Shown here piece after piece: positions 12,053-23,743 of a stretch of 64,000 bases of DNA (its first letter is position 1; every line of letters begins with the position of its first letter). Both the position numbers and the translations under genes were made by a program. The notes beneath the pieces were generated by a model. It worked only from the letters and a program-made list of their open reading frames with translations, was not told the origin of the DNA and did not search any database. Source of the DNA: Morinoia aosen (lineage: Eukaryota > Arthropoda > Malacostraca > Amphipoda > Talitridae); the NCBI GenBank assembly GCA_030386875.1, contig CM059559.1, positions 7,499,177 to 7,563,176 on the forward strand, given 5' to 3'.

Positions 12053-12540
12053 ACACTTTCTTCAAAATGCATCTCCTAAAAAACAAACGGCTTGCGTTTC
12101 CGACTGGGCCTTCCCTCGTACCCCAGAAATACTGGAACTTACGGGAAAAAAACCTCGCATCGCGCGGCTCTCGCAATAAGCCACAATTCATGGCACGGGA
12201 AGAGGGACGGAGTAAACCTTCCATTATATGCATGCATGAAGGGTGACCCGGATGCTGTTTTTTACCCAGCATTATAGCTCATTTTTTTGCCCCGCCCAGT
12301 AATGGGGCCTGTAATATTGATCATTTTCTGACCTGCCGGCCTGTTGAGCCCCAATTATGTAAGTGAAAAATTGCTCGCCGCTTGCGAGGTTTATTTCGCA
12401 GATGGTGTAAAATCCAGAAAAATACGTTAGTAGCATACGACGTTCTTTGCATTACAGGCGCGTGATGGAGTGTGAGTGCGCTTCATTGTGGACAAGAGCA
12501 AGCGCTCTTTTTCTTGCTTTCAAAATTTCTGTCGGTTTTT
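12053..12540. other. GC-richer island, no gene recognised
   Basis: The base composition rises clearly over about 12,100-12,450. There is a short palindrome GCCCC-(10 nt)-GGGGC near 12,295. No coding motif was recognised. It could be conserved non-coding DNA or a decayed mobile element. Confidence 0.3.
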
Positions 12541-12674
12541 CTTTCTTTCGTTCTTTCTTCCTTTCTTTCTTTCTTTCTCTCGTTCTTACTTTCTTTCTTC
12601 CGTTCTTTCTTCCGTCCTTTCTTTCTTTCTTTCTTTTTTTCCGTTCTTTCTTTCTTTTATTTTTCTTTCTTGAA
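12536..12674. repeat. (TTTC)n microsatellite with interruptions
   Basis: Runs of TTTC/CTTT interrupted by CGTTC and CCG words. Overlapping open frames on both strands are caused by the repeat. Confidence 0.95.
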
Positions 12675-13344
12675 CTTAAAAGTAATTCTTTCACGATCAC
12701 GACGGAAAAGATCCTCTGCAGCTCTCGCAGAAGGCAGACCAGGACCTGGGAATACCTCAGAATAAGAATGAGCGCTCCTCATCATCGACAACACAGATAA
12801 AAAACAAACTGGTGGCTTTGGCAAAGAGTTATTCAGAGACCCTCATTGACGATGTCTAATGCGTCCTCACAGCCCCCACTTACCTCCTCGCCAGAGAGAA
12901 GAACGGTTCTTAAGCCTTCCAAAAATGGCAGATTTGAGGACGTTTCTATCGCTTTTGTACTTATTTTTAAACGCTTTGGTATTTGCTGCTGCTGTGACTC
13001 TACGTACGTACGGGAATTTCTAGGAACCAACAGCCTGTGAAAACATAAAAGATGACGTAAATGTTTATCAGCGTGAAAGTGAACACCATATGGCTGGAAA
13101 ATTAATGTGTGTCTCAGAGGAATGAATTTCTTCCATGCCAAGGAATGTCCTGAGGTTGAAAAATAAGTGCACACCCCGCACGAATTTATTTCTGGCTTAC
13201 ATCTACCCTATACTGATAATTAACATGAGGTAGCTTTGTCGTATGCCTTTTGAGTCACGCACACAAAACACAGGAGTCGACTTGACCTTATTTAATGAAA
13301 TTGACCTTATTTACTGAAATTACAGGCTCGTAATGCACGTACAT
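12675..13344. other. No gene seen
   Basis: Unassigned sequence. A 113-codon minus-strand frame (12,833-13,174) has no recognisable domain. Confidence 0.4.
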
Positions 13345-13468
13345 CCCAGTCTAACTTTTTCGCCACCTGCGTGTTTTGTTTTTCTGCATGTTTTTCGTCC
13401 CCCAAAGTAATTGATTATAGCTTAGGCGGCGAACAACATGCATGCTCTGGCGAAGAAGTTTGACTGCG
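13345..13468. mobile_element. Small foldback/MITE-like element, copy 1
   Basis: The ends are inverted repeats. The left end begins CCCAGTCTAACTTTTTCGCC, and the right end, read in reverse complement, gives CGCAGTCAAACTTCTTCGCC. The inverted pairing continues through a TGCATG-containing stretch and GCCGCC/GGCGGC near the centre. The whole 124 bp resembles the 108-bp element at 20,099-20,206, including the central CCCCA(A)AGTAATT. Two independent copies with the same termini indicate a mobile family. There is no coding capacity and no clear target-site duplication. Confidence 0.75.
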
Positions 13469-13695
13469 ATACGTCATACAAGGAGCAAGCAAGTGAACTA
13501 CCGTCTTGATTTGGGGGAAAATGTTGTAATACGCAATGATGCTACACCACTTACTCGTTTAAAAAGCAGATTTTGTGTTTGGTCTTCCATTGCTGAAACG
13601 CTGCGGCGGTTCTGCTACTGAAGAATTGAACAAAAAGGTATTATTTTCTTTCCACAAAAAAATTTAATTACATTTCTCTGATACGTTATACAAGG
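13469..13695. other. No feature seen
   Basis: Short unassigned stretch. Confidence 0.35.
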
Positions 13696-13985
13696 ATTAT
13701 AACTTAGTTGTTAAACTTGCTGAGTTGTCAAATTTACTGACTGGTCAAACTTACTTGGTAATTGAACTTACTCAGTTGTAAAACTTACTCAGTTTTCAAA
13801 CGTGTTCAGTTGTAAAACTTATTAATCCGTCAAACTCATTAAGTTGTCAAACTCATTAAGTTGTTAAACTTACTGTTGCCAAACTTAACAAGATGTCAAA
13901 CTTACTTAGAACTGCCAAAAGTAATTAGCTGCCAAACTTATTCAGTTTTCTAACTTACTCAGTACTCAAACTTAGTTGTTACGCT
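13696..13985. repeat. Degenerate minisatellite, about 18-21 bp unit
   Basis: Repeated variants of CTTACTCAGTTGTCAAA run through the block (for example CTCATTAAGTTGTCAAA twice in tandem). Divergence between units is high, so the array is old. Confidence 0.8.
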
Positions 13986-14691
13986 AAATTACAATAAATT
14001 CACAGAATTAGCTGACGTTCGTTCAGCTGGTAGCCTCAAAAAACTCACTCGAGTTGAGCAGCGGGCCTGCGATTTTAGAATCTTCATATGTTATCTGTGA
14101 GTGTCTGGTTATACTCAAACAATACATATGAGAAGGCCTTTAGAACCAAACGGTCTCAGCGCCGCTTTTTGAAAAGCGTCAAAAAACGACTTCTAAGCAG
14201 GCGACTCTGACGCCCGTGTATCTGAGCAACCAAAAGAGATGTACTATCACTTTACGAATGTCTTTCTATACCTACAACTCACTCACGTGACAGAGGAAGG
14301 TTTGGAGGTGAAAATAACATACACACATCACTCGTTTTTACAGGATCGTAAGATTCTAGAAGCCTCATATCTTCTCGTTTCGTCTTGAGAAGCCTTATGT
14401 GAACTTTTATTTAAGGTAGGTGCAAGTAAGAAATAAACTCCTGTGTGGTGGCTGCGAGTAGGTGCAAATACTTGCTGACGTCAACAGTTTTCGCCCGGTA
14501 ACCTGGTGCGCGTCCTCGAGGCGTCAGGTCACTGGTTGACAGCTTTATTGTCTTTCCAATCCTTAAAGTCTTATCAATTTACCAGGCTGTCGACTAGTCA
14601 GCTTGTCAACTGAACAGCCTCTGGTCGACTTCATCACCTTATTTTATGAAGATAGACTTCTGTTAGAAATTTGAAACTGTGAAAATTGGCA
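13986..14691. other. No gene seen
   Basis: Unassigned sequence of mixed composition. Confidence 0.4.
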
Positions 14692-14935
14692 TAGTATTGT
14701 TGTTATGCTGTTATTTCTGTGCCGTTGTTCCTGAGCTATTGTTCCAGTACTATTCCTCTTGAGCTATGTTTCAGGTACTATTTTTCTTGAGCTATTGTTC
14801 CTGTGCTGTTCTTAAGTACTATTTTACTTATGCTATAGTACCTGTGCTATTGCTCCAGTGCTATAGTACTTGCGCTGTTTCTCCGGAACTATTGTACCAG
14901 TGTTTTTTTGTGCACTATTGCTTTTGGCACTAGGG
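14692..14935. repeat. Degenerate minisatellite, about 20-bp unit
   Basis: Variants of GAGCTATTGTTCCTGTGCTA and TACTATT follow one another. It is similar in style to the arrays at 13.7 kb and 22.4 kb but of unrelated sequence. Confidence 0.75.
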
Positions 14936-17244
14936 TAGAATATTACTAATTACTCGCTTAGCGCTGAGGACCAAAATTTCCTGAGCATGTGAAACAATTT
15001 ATAATCATTTTAGTCATGGCATGATTGGCCTCTTGATTGCGCTCGAAATTAAGAAAACTAGAAGCATAAGTTATTCGTGTGTGAATTTTCTACTCGAGCT
15101 TGAAATTCTACTGCGTTACGTCATTTATATTTCGTGGTAAACTTTGGAGTGATTGCCTGAAAGCTGACGACAGCTTTGTGATACCCACGCTATGTTTGTT
15201 GTTTTCCTTGACACGAAGTTGAAGATAAAAATTTAGCCCGTACAAAGGCATTTTATTGAATTTATTGCTGAAAAATTCAGAACCGAATAAATGCGTTCCA
15301 TTTTCCCAGTCCCTAATTATAATTTTTTCTTCCCTAAATTTTTTCTTTAGGGAAATTTCTACATTTCTATTATTTTTCTTATTCCCTAATTATTTAATAT
15401 ATTGTCCCAACTGCCGCCGTGTTACCGGATACCAGAAAACTTCAGAATAAATGCAATTTTTTTCTTACGATTTATTACTGTTGATCAAATTTCTTTCTTG
15501 AGTTATACTAATACAAAAGTAGAAGCACCAATAGAAGTAAATAAGCATATTTCAACTGTTCTTTGGCTAGCTAAATTTGCGCATAAAAGCCGTCATACCT
15601 TTATTTGTTTACTTGATTTTTTATGCATTTTATCCACTTATGTATATGAATACGGACACATATTCTGTCCGAATCGCTTTAATGTTTACCCTACAACTCT
15701 TTGACTGTGGTGTTTTTGACTGAAGTTCAATATTAATCTTGAATTAAAGTCAATTTTAGCAATCAATGTTGAAAATAACAAGTATATTGAATTGCCCGTA
15801 CTTTCACTTGGGTTCGATTAAGCATTTATGAAAATTGAGTTTGTGACCACTAACCAGTCAGCATCATAATAGAATTTCCTTTTTTAACTACTGCTGATTC
15901 TCGCCGTAGTCAAAATTTTCAAATCCGAGCAACCCAAAATTCGGACAAATTTCAATGTATGAATTTGAACAAAGCCGCCGAAATTAATTGACTAGCAAAC
16001 ATTGAACGTAGGTATAAAGGGTTGCTCATCTCCGCTCAATTACGGTGTCTTCAGAAGCTGGTTTGGGCGAAGGCCTGTTCTTTATTGAAAAGCGGTACCA
16101 CTTTTAGGGTGAAGTTTGCGTGTTGAACTTAATAAGAAAATGTTAGAATTAACGCAGTTTTACAGCAGATGTATCATAGCTTTTATTAGTCACATGCATT
16201 ATCAGTTTTGAAAGAAGCATTTTTTTCTAAAATTAGTGAGTAATAAAATTTACTCAATACAATATTTGTATGCATGAGTATGTTCGCGTGTTATTGATGT
16301 AAATAAAATAAAAGTAAAGAAACCGTTTGGAATTACCGTCAAAGTTTGGTGAGGCAATATTCATCTAGAAAAGATGTCAGCCACATCATTTGTCCACAAT
16401 CCATCTATGCTAACTGATACGAAAGAGCGAATTTCGAAGAACAAAAAGACTAAGTATTCTTATCGAAATTGGATTTGAGTTTTAACTAAAGTCACTTCTT
16501 GAAATCAATATTGTTTTTATACTTTGAAAGTTTTTAAGAAAAGCATTTTGTACCAAATATTTGGGAAGAAAATACGAATTTAATGACAAATCACTCATAC
16601 CTGTCACATCGTACGCGCTGAATAATATGCATAGAAGGTAAAGTAAAAACTCGAAAAGTGTTAGCCTCTGTGAGATTCTAGCAGACGACAGTGGCAGCGG
16701 CGTCACGAAATGGGCGATACGTGAACTTTTGAAGTAATTCCTCCACAAAAACAATATTGTATGCGGTTCTGATCTACAAGACCTATTTCAGCAAAATTGA
16801 GCGTCGTTATTAAAAGTGGGATTTCAATATGCAATTAGAATCGATTCCCGAAGAGGTCTGAAAATCTTCCAAGATGGGGAAAAAATTCATAAGCGCGTGT
16901 TTCAAGCTTGAATCTTTACGCAACTCGTTACTCAAAAAACACAAAACAACAGGACTGGAAGACACAGGGAGAGCTGGTATGCTGTAACCGACTACTTCAC
17001 ACCCAGGTAAGTTATTTTCTGTATTTTTTAGTCTACGGACACCATGAGATGTCAAAGCTATTTTGGCATGCTTTCAAAATCAACGCTTTGCTGAACCGAA
17101 CGTGCAGTATCTCGCGAGTATTGTGACGCGCTAAACCGTGATCACATCATATTCCATTAATTTATTATTCTCTCTACATGGGCTTCGGAACTTCTGTTTT
17201 TCAGGCCCACTTTTTCTTCCAGTTACATGTCTTCTAATCAATCT
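14936..17244. other. No gene seen; one weakly repeated segment
   Basis: A+T-rich. The segment 16,020-16,077 (GCTCATCTCCGCTC, then TCTTCAGAAGCTGG, then GGGCGA) resembles 19,867-19,924 in the same orientation, suggesting two traces of an unidentified dispersed repeat. No gene motifs were found. Confidence 0.35.
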
Positions 17245-17836
17245 CTTCTTTGTCTTTGTATTCTCTATCTTTCTAGCTCGATTTCTTTGTCTTTGTATTC
17301 TCTATCTTTCTAGCTCGATTTCTTTGTCTTTTTATTCTCTATCTTTCTAGCTCGATTTCTTTGTCTTTTTATTCTCTATCTTTCTAGCTCGATTTCTTTG
17401 TCTTTTTATTCTCTATCTTTCTAACTCGATTTCTTTGTCTTTTTATTCTCTATCTTTCTAACTCGATTTCTTTGTCTTTTTATTCTCTATCTTTCTAACT
17501 CGATTTCTTTGTCTTTTTATTCTCTATCTTTCTAACTCGATTTCTTTGTCTTTTTATTCTCTATCTTTCTAGCTCGATTTCTTTGTCTTTTTATTCTCTA
17601 TCTTTCTAGCTCGATTTCTTTGTCTTTTTATTCTCTATCTTTCTAGCTCGATTTCTTTGTCTTTTTATTCTCTATCTTTCTAGCTCGATTTCTTTGTCTT
17701 TTTATTCTCTATCTTTCTAACTCGATTTCTTTGTCTTTTTATTCTCTATCTTTCTAACTCGATTTCTTTGTCTTTTTATTCTCTATCTTTCTAACTCGAT
17801 TTCTTTGTCTTTTTATTCTCTATCTTTCTAACTCGA
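17245..17836. repeat. 37-bp satellite, 16 units, 4+4 higher-order structure
   Basis: Units are nearly identical and 37 bp long, built on TCTATCTTTCTAGCTCGATT and TCTTTGTCTTTTTATTC. One diagnostic position (TAGCTCG or TAACTCG) is G in units 1-4, A in 5-8, G in 9-12 and A in 13-16. The two halves of 296 bp are therefore near-identical blocks, as expected if one 8-unit block was duplicated. The first two units also carry CTTTGTATTC instead of CTTTTTATTC. The very low divergence indicates recent homogenisation. Confidence 0.95.
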
Positions 17837-17918
17837 GGTTTTAATGCGTGTGGTATCATGTGCAATAATACACCTTGTGAATAAATTTCCCTTTCTCCTT
17901 AATCCATTCTAAATGGTT

Positions 17919-17967
17919 CTTCTTCTTCATCTTCTTCTTCTTCTTCTTTTTCTTCTTTCTTCTTTGA
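17919..17967. repeat. (TTC)n microsatellite
   Basis: A run of TTC trinucleotides with occasional ATC and TTT interruptions. Confidence 0.9.
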
Positions 17968-19591
17968 AAATATCCTCGTAACAGAAACAGAGCGTCAAAC
18001 TAGCTACCATGGGAGGCTGGTCAGCTCAAACGGTAGCATGAAAAATGGGGTTCTTGAAGTGCGATGCAATTTGAGTAAGAATTTCAGCATCGTACCTATA
18101 TTTTAGCACGCAAAAGTGATATCTGCATCGGACAGAATTTATTTACGAACTAAAGTCAGCGTGTGACATAAAATGAAGATATTAATAACCGGCAACAACA
18201 CGTCTATAAGCGTATCAGGGAGTTCGCTAGCAATCAATCTGAACTATCGCCAGATAATAGATGCCTTGGCGTTGGCTTTGGTGAGATTAAATGCAAGTTC
18301 TTACATAAATACTGTTGAAAAGATACTGAAACGGAATAAATATACTTAAAATAAAAAATATCATAGCCTACTCACAAAGCAAGACTTAAAAAGCAATGTT
18401 ATAACTTACAGGTAAAAGGTCTGTCGCAAGGTCTCAGTCAACCTCGCGGAAGAGAGATGTACAACAAGCTGCGAAGTCTTCAGTAAATCTCTTAATCCTT
18501 GATGGATTGCAACGATAAGCCACGCTGTGATCAAGTGAACCGTCCAAAAACTTGTGAAAAACATAAAATTTCAAAATAATCTTTCAAAACGTGTAGTAAG
18601 GACCTGCCCCAAATTAAAAGCGTAATTAATGAAAGGTTTGTGTGTATCGAATTCTCTGAATCGAGTCGTGTTTTTTTCTTTTTCAAATGATGTATTGGCG
18701 CGTTCTGAGTAACAGTCAGCCTTGCTTAAAATGATCTTATAACTGCTATCCTCATGGCGAGCAGCGCTTAACTTGTTGAGTAGCGCTCTATATGTTGAGA
18801 GAAATTTCCCCGTACCGTGGGAGAGGGAGGTAAGTGGTGGAAAAGTCCACGGTTCTTTAGTTTAACATTTCAATTACTCATGTTCCCTATGGGAACTGAT
18901 TCACAATTCATCAATTCAACCAAGTTATCATTTGATTTGCTGAGACTAGATTGTAATGGGAAAATCTTGTTCATAATAGAGTAATTTTTATAGGTATATT
19001 TTGAAATTTCTATACACGCATTCTATCGCATTAATATGCTCTGGGAAAAACATGTGCTGTCGCCGAGTAGAATTTCCGAAAGAAAATCCCAGCACAATAT
19101 GGTATTTGATTCTTCGACTTGGTGACAAACTTGGTGAGCACCATCTTCAATTCTACCTGATTATCTTTATTTATAGGTAGTCATCATCATACGTATATGT
19201 GAACCATTTTCTCAATACTTTGCAATTTATTAAATTCTTGCAAAAACATACGATTATTTCGTACATGCGTGCTTTGCTTCCTTACGAGGCTGTAAATACC
19301 ATGAGTTCACGAGAGAGACGGAGTAAAGAGTTCTTGTTATTTACTGTAAAAAATTCGCAACGTTGAGTTTTCTCAAATGAATTTCGAGGATTTTGACGAT
19401 ACAATAACAAGTGGTAGAGTAGCCAAGCTGAAGTAAAAACTTTTACGGCGATTTGCACCGCTGTAACCATATAATATTCTTAAAAATATTGTCGCAAGCG
19501 TAATTGTCCGTCTGACCTTTGACAGGCGGTGCTTGACATGACAAAAGGCCGACTCCTAGCACCTCCAAAAAGCCTATCCAAAACGAGCGCC
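17968..19591. other. No gene seen
   Basis: A+T-rich sequence without recognisable coding or repeat structure. Confidence 0.4.
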
Positions 19592-19924
19592 CTATTTGAC
19601 TTTTATAACCAACATCTCATAACAAGCACCACACTCCTGCGGATTCTTTGACAACAGGTTATGACAACTTTCCAAAAACCTTTCCGAATAATATATATTG
19701 AGAAGAATAACCGTTCTTGTGAACGTTAAATTGTTTAGTGAATTACTTGGAAGTAGTTGAGGAATAAGTTGTCTCAAAGCTTGTAGCTTTGCATCTGTAC
19801 TTTGGCTCATCGTCCAAAGATCATTCAGAGGTGCCAAAATGGACCTGCTAGGTTGATGGGTGGACTGAAAGAGCTGCTCACCTCCGCTCTTTGTACCTTC
19901 AGAAGCTAAACAGGGCGAGTGCAT
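19592..19924 (-). CDS. Hypothetical 110-codon open frame
   Basis: Begins with ATG at 19,924 and runs to a stop at 19,592. The middle reads like an amphipathic helical protein (AKLQALRQLIPQLLPS, then ESCHNLLSKNP), with no tandem repeat behind it. I recognise no domain, active-site motif or membrane segment. The 5' end overlaps the segment that resembles 16,020-16,077, so it may be a trace of an unknown dispersed element rather than a host exon. No splice sites or promoter were convincingly identified. Chance remains the simplest alternative. Confidence 0.15.
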   Translation of the reverse strand: MHSPCLASEGTKSGGEQLFQSTHQPSRSILAPLNDLWTMSQSTDAKLQALRQLIPQLLPSNSLNNLTFTRTVILLNIYYSERFLESCHNLLSKNPQECGACYEMLVIKVK

Positions 19925-20098
19925 GATAAATTGTGGTTTCTACGTAGCTCCCGACGTGACATGCGGCGCTTATGTAGTGTTCATGCTGTGGAACGAACGG
20001 TCTTATCGCGTGTCAAACTGACCACCACAGATCTGATTAAAACTGTTCCATATGGTTCAAATGCTCTCTGTTTGGTACCGATCAGAGGGCATTGGGTA

Positions 20099-20206
20099 CC
20101 CAGTCTAACTTTTTCGCCACCTGCATGCATCTTTTTTGCTGCCCCAGTAATTAAATGGCTAAGGCAGCGAAAAACAGGCATGCGCCGGCAAAAATGTTAG
20201 ACTGGG
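20099..20206. mobile_element. Small foldback/MITE-like element, copy 2
   Basis: A 108-bp near-palindrome. The left end is CCCAGTCTAACTTTTTCGCC and the right end in reverse complement is CCCAGTCTAACATTTTTGCC. Pairing continues through GCATGC and GCTGCC, leaving a short centre containing CCCCAGTAATTAAATGG. It is the better-preserved of two copies (see 13,345-13,468). Perfect 11-bp termini and a conserved centre are typical of a short non-autonomous DNA element. The superfamily could not be assigned. Confidence 0.8.
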
Positions 20207-22410
20207 CAGGCAACAGGCAGTGCGTTGTTTGTGTCATGCAGTGAGGTGGTCAATCATTGATAAGCTACGAAAGAAATACGCATCACACGTTAAAAACTAT
20301 CCAATGTGAACCTCCCATAGAAACTCGAGTCTAAATCTTGCCGAGTGTAGGTAGAATTAGCGTCTGGCTTAATGGGATTTTGAAGGAACTCGAGTGTATT
20401 GTTAGCCTGCCAAATCTATATTCTATTGAGCATTTTTCAATTTCAAATTTCAAATATTGAATAGAGTTTCTTTATGTTGCAAAATCCACTCAGGGTCATG
20501 ACTTTCATCATTTGTTCATTAATTTTGAGTGTCGTTTATTTAATCTCAACGTGTATGCAGAGAAAAATGATTTATATTTCATCTCAACTATATCAATCTT
20601 CATAGAGTGGAAGCAAAATAAAGGCGACCTCTCTGTACGATGACCGACCGACAGACCCTATACAGTGTGAAGTTCAAACTTATTCCTCCCCCCTTAATTA
20701 AAAAATCATAACACCGTCTGATTATCCTTCACGTCTGATTATCCTTCACCGACGTAACAAAACGTATGAGACCAAAACCAGTACTTCAATCTCTAAAATG
20801 TTCAGTGTTTCAAATGGATAAGCTTAAGGAAGCCTCACTTTTACAGTCAAGTTGTCTCAGTCACCCAGTTTTTCAGATTCTTGAAGACAAAGCCCCACTC
20901 TAGTCCTCGTTGTCAGCAGCAGCTACGTCTCGCTGAGTGAAAACGGCCTCAGTGAGCCAGTCCTGCTCAGCTGAGGGTCTCAAATTCTGGAACAAGTATT
21001 TATTTACGGCCCAATCTTTTGCTATGTCGTCCTTGCCTTTGCAGGGAAAATGGTTGTGTATGAAACAATATTTTTCTTATACATATCTTTGAGCATACCA
21101 AATTATTCCACAAGGTCGAATTAGGTTTTCCACACGCACAAAATAAAGTCCTATAATTTTGTTACTGCCTAAAATTTTTTTGGAAATCATGGATTGTAAA
21201 ACTGATGGTAGAATCATGATTATTATCAACAGCGTATTATTTCACAGGAAAAAATGCTGGCATTGTCATTCCCAATGAAGCCTTAATTACTAAAATATAA
21301 ACCACAACGTTGAAGTGAATGTAAAAAGATGAAACTCATAAAAAACTTGGACGAAAGTCGTTGCGACTTCCTTTCCTTAGAGAGAGGTAGAAAAATGGGA
21401 ACAAAATTAGGTTATAAATTATCAGGGGTGTTGTCAACAATTTTCTGACTGTGTTTGATAACTTGAATAGAGAAAAAAAAGCGGAATAGTGGACAATAGC
21501 TGCATCAGTTTTAATTAAAATAAAAAACCGACAAGATAGCCTACCTCAGTGATATTACGTACGTAGTCAGTATGCACAAATTATGTATCATTATAAGCAA
21601 TGTTATTGACTGACGCTCAATGAACTTTCCTGATAGTTGCAGTGTAAGTCCCGAATGATGTATTCTTTTAGTTTACATCTTCCTGAAAAGAGAGCATCCC
21701 ACGTTAAAGATTTGAAGGAAGATATGTCTTTGTTAAAGAATTAAGTAGGTTCATGCCGAGCTTAATAATTAGCTCGAACGTCAAAATTAAGGGGATCAGA
21801 AATCTTATTATTCTGAAGTCCTGCAACAGCAGTGACCGTATAAGCTGAACTGAACCGTCTGCGTCTCTATACGTAAATACCGACAGTAAAAAAAAACAAT
21901 GCCATTAATAAATATAAGAAAGTTAGGCCGTCTTGAAGACCGACAGGTAACGGGTTTAATTTCTACAAACAATACAGCTACGTCATTATTAATGAAGACC
22001 TACAACTGGAAAATGGTTGAGCTGTCAGGAATAAAATATACTCCGAGCGCAGAAATTCTTTACTGCCCCATGATCTTGTCATAGACAGGGACACGAAACA
22101 TGTAGACGAACAGGGTAACTGATGTGAACTGTATTTCAGCTGGCGTCTTTTGGTGAGAAGCCGCCAGAAATGAGGCAAAAAAGAGACGTTGTTAACGGGT
22201 CTATTTGGCAGAGGGCATCCGACATTTTTGGTTGACTTGAGATGAGGCTAATCCTCACTTAATGGGCCGGGGAGCGCGTCTCTCGGCCCGATAAGGAGCA
22301 CAACAGCTCGTCTACAAGGCAACTCAATGAAGGCGCGCTCGTCCGCACGCCCGCATCTATTGATATTCCGGCCCCGACACTTGCCTCGCTAGGAAAGTCG
22401 TTCGGACGCT
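20207..22410. other. No gene seen; GC-richer patch at 22,250-22,400
   Basis: Mostly A+T-rich. From about 22,000 the composition rises, with the strongest stretch at 22,255-22,400 (GGGCCGGGGAGCGCG and similar). No domain can be read there. It may be conserved non-coding DNA. A run near 20,735 duplicates CGTCTGATTATCCTTCA. Confidence 0.35.
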
Positions 22411-22890
22411 TGAATTTTTGGGTCGTAACTGAATATCCCAATTTTTGTATCTTAACTGAATGCCCTAATCTTTGTGTCTTAACTGAATTTCCTAATTTTT
22501 GTGTGTCGTAACTGATTTTCCTAATTTTTGTGTGTCTTAACTGTATATCCTAATTTCTATGTGTCTAAACTGAATACCCATATTTTTGTGCGTCTTAACT
22601 TAATATCGTAATTTTTGTGTGTGCAAACTGAATATCCTAATTTTTGTGTATCTTAACTGAATATCCTAATTTTTGTGTGTCTTAACTGAATTTCCTAATT
22701 TTTGTGTCTTAACCGAATATCTTAATTTTGTGTTTTAGCTGAATATCCCAATTTTCATGTACCTTCACAGAATATCTAAATTTTTTGTCTTAGCTGAATA
22801 TCCTAATTTTGTTATATCTTAACTGAAAATCGCAATTTTGTGCCTTAAAATTGCACATCCTAATTTTTGTGTATATTAACTGAATATCCT
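22411..22890. repeat. Minisatellite, about 25-30 bp unit, about 17 copies
   Basis: Copies of CTTAACTGAATATCCTAA plus TTTTTGTGTGT with variable length of the GTGT part. Divergence is moderate. The array abuts the GC-richer patch on its left. Confidence 0.9.
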
Positions 22891-23458
22891 CACTATAGGG
22901 TTCACTCTAATGTAAGCAAAACTTTTGCAAGTTTCTGAGTGTGAAGTCAAAACAGATTCCATGAGGCGAGCAAGGTAAAGTGCGCACCATGACGACGCCA
23001 ATTTTCCGAGGTCGTAAATTGGCCCTCGCTTCAATTTTATTTGAGAGCACAGTCTTAGAAAACTCATCTCTCTGATTTAGTTGACGTCAAGCTTTCAATG
23101 GAACATTTTTCTGAAGGTTAAATTAAATCATTTAGATCAACATAGACTTAGTCACTTGAAAACTATTCTCATGCAATTTCGAAAGCGTGTGAACATTCAT
23201 AGAGACTACATGCGACGAAAAAGTTGCAACAAAAATTTGATGACGGACAGCTGTTATTTCTCTGAGACACGTCCAATTACAAAACAACCCAATTTGAAAT
23301 GAATTAATTTGCGAGCTCTGAGCAACAATTGCGTGGGATCCAAATACGTACATCAGTACGGAATGTTTTAGGAGCTTGTTAAAGTAAAAAAAAGCTTCTG
23401 AGTTTGAAAACGAATTCGGAAACACACATGCATTAATTTTATTCATAAACCCATTCAT
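22891..23458. other. No feature seen
   Basis: A+T-rich. Open frames on either strand have no recognisable content. Confidence 0.4.
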
Positions 23459-23743
23459 ATGACAAAAGACAATCGAGGTGCACGCCTAACATGGACCGAG
23501 CAGATGGCAATTGTACGTGACCCAACTAATATGGCAAAAGACCCGGGAAACAAACGGGCAACCGCAAAGCCTGATGAGAATGAAGTGTCGGCGGCACAAA
23601 GGCGCAGACGCGTCCCTTGCGGTAATTCCTGGGCAACGTCTCTTTTATTATTAAGTCGGAGCGCCCAACTGCTAGCCGGACATGCTGGTGGAAATGCTGA
23701 GCTCCAAATTGAGCGTCACACAGAATTTTTGGACTCGCACTGA
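23459..23743 (+). CDS. Hypothetical 94-codon open frame, GC-richer than surroundings
   Basis: ATG-initiated, ending with TGA at 23,741-23,743. The composition is clearly GC-richer than its flanks, and the product is polar with a basic patch (AAQRRRRVP). No signal peptide, membrane segment or known motif is visible. The frame could be part of an exon, or the patch may be conserved non-coding sequence that happens to be open. No neighbouring gene provides context. Confidence 0.15.
   Translation: MTKDNRGARLTWTEQMAIVRDPTNMAKDPGNKRATAKPDENEVSAAQRRRRVPCGNSWATSLLLLSRSAQLLAGHAGGNAELQIERHTEFLDSH

Noticed and set aside
11616-12272. 218-codon minus-strand Ser/Val/Cys/Leu-rich frame and several Arg/Asp/Thr-rich plus-strand frames
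   Set aside because: Low-complexity GACAGA-type repeat. Frames are open on both strands because of composition.
12447-12800. Phe/Ser/Leu-rich frames resembling membrane segments
   Set aside because: Translation of a (TTTC)n microsatellite.
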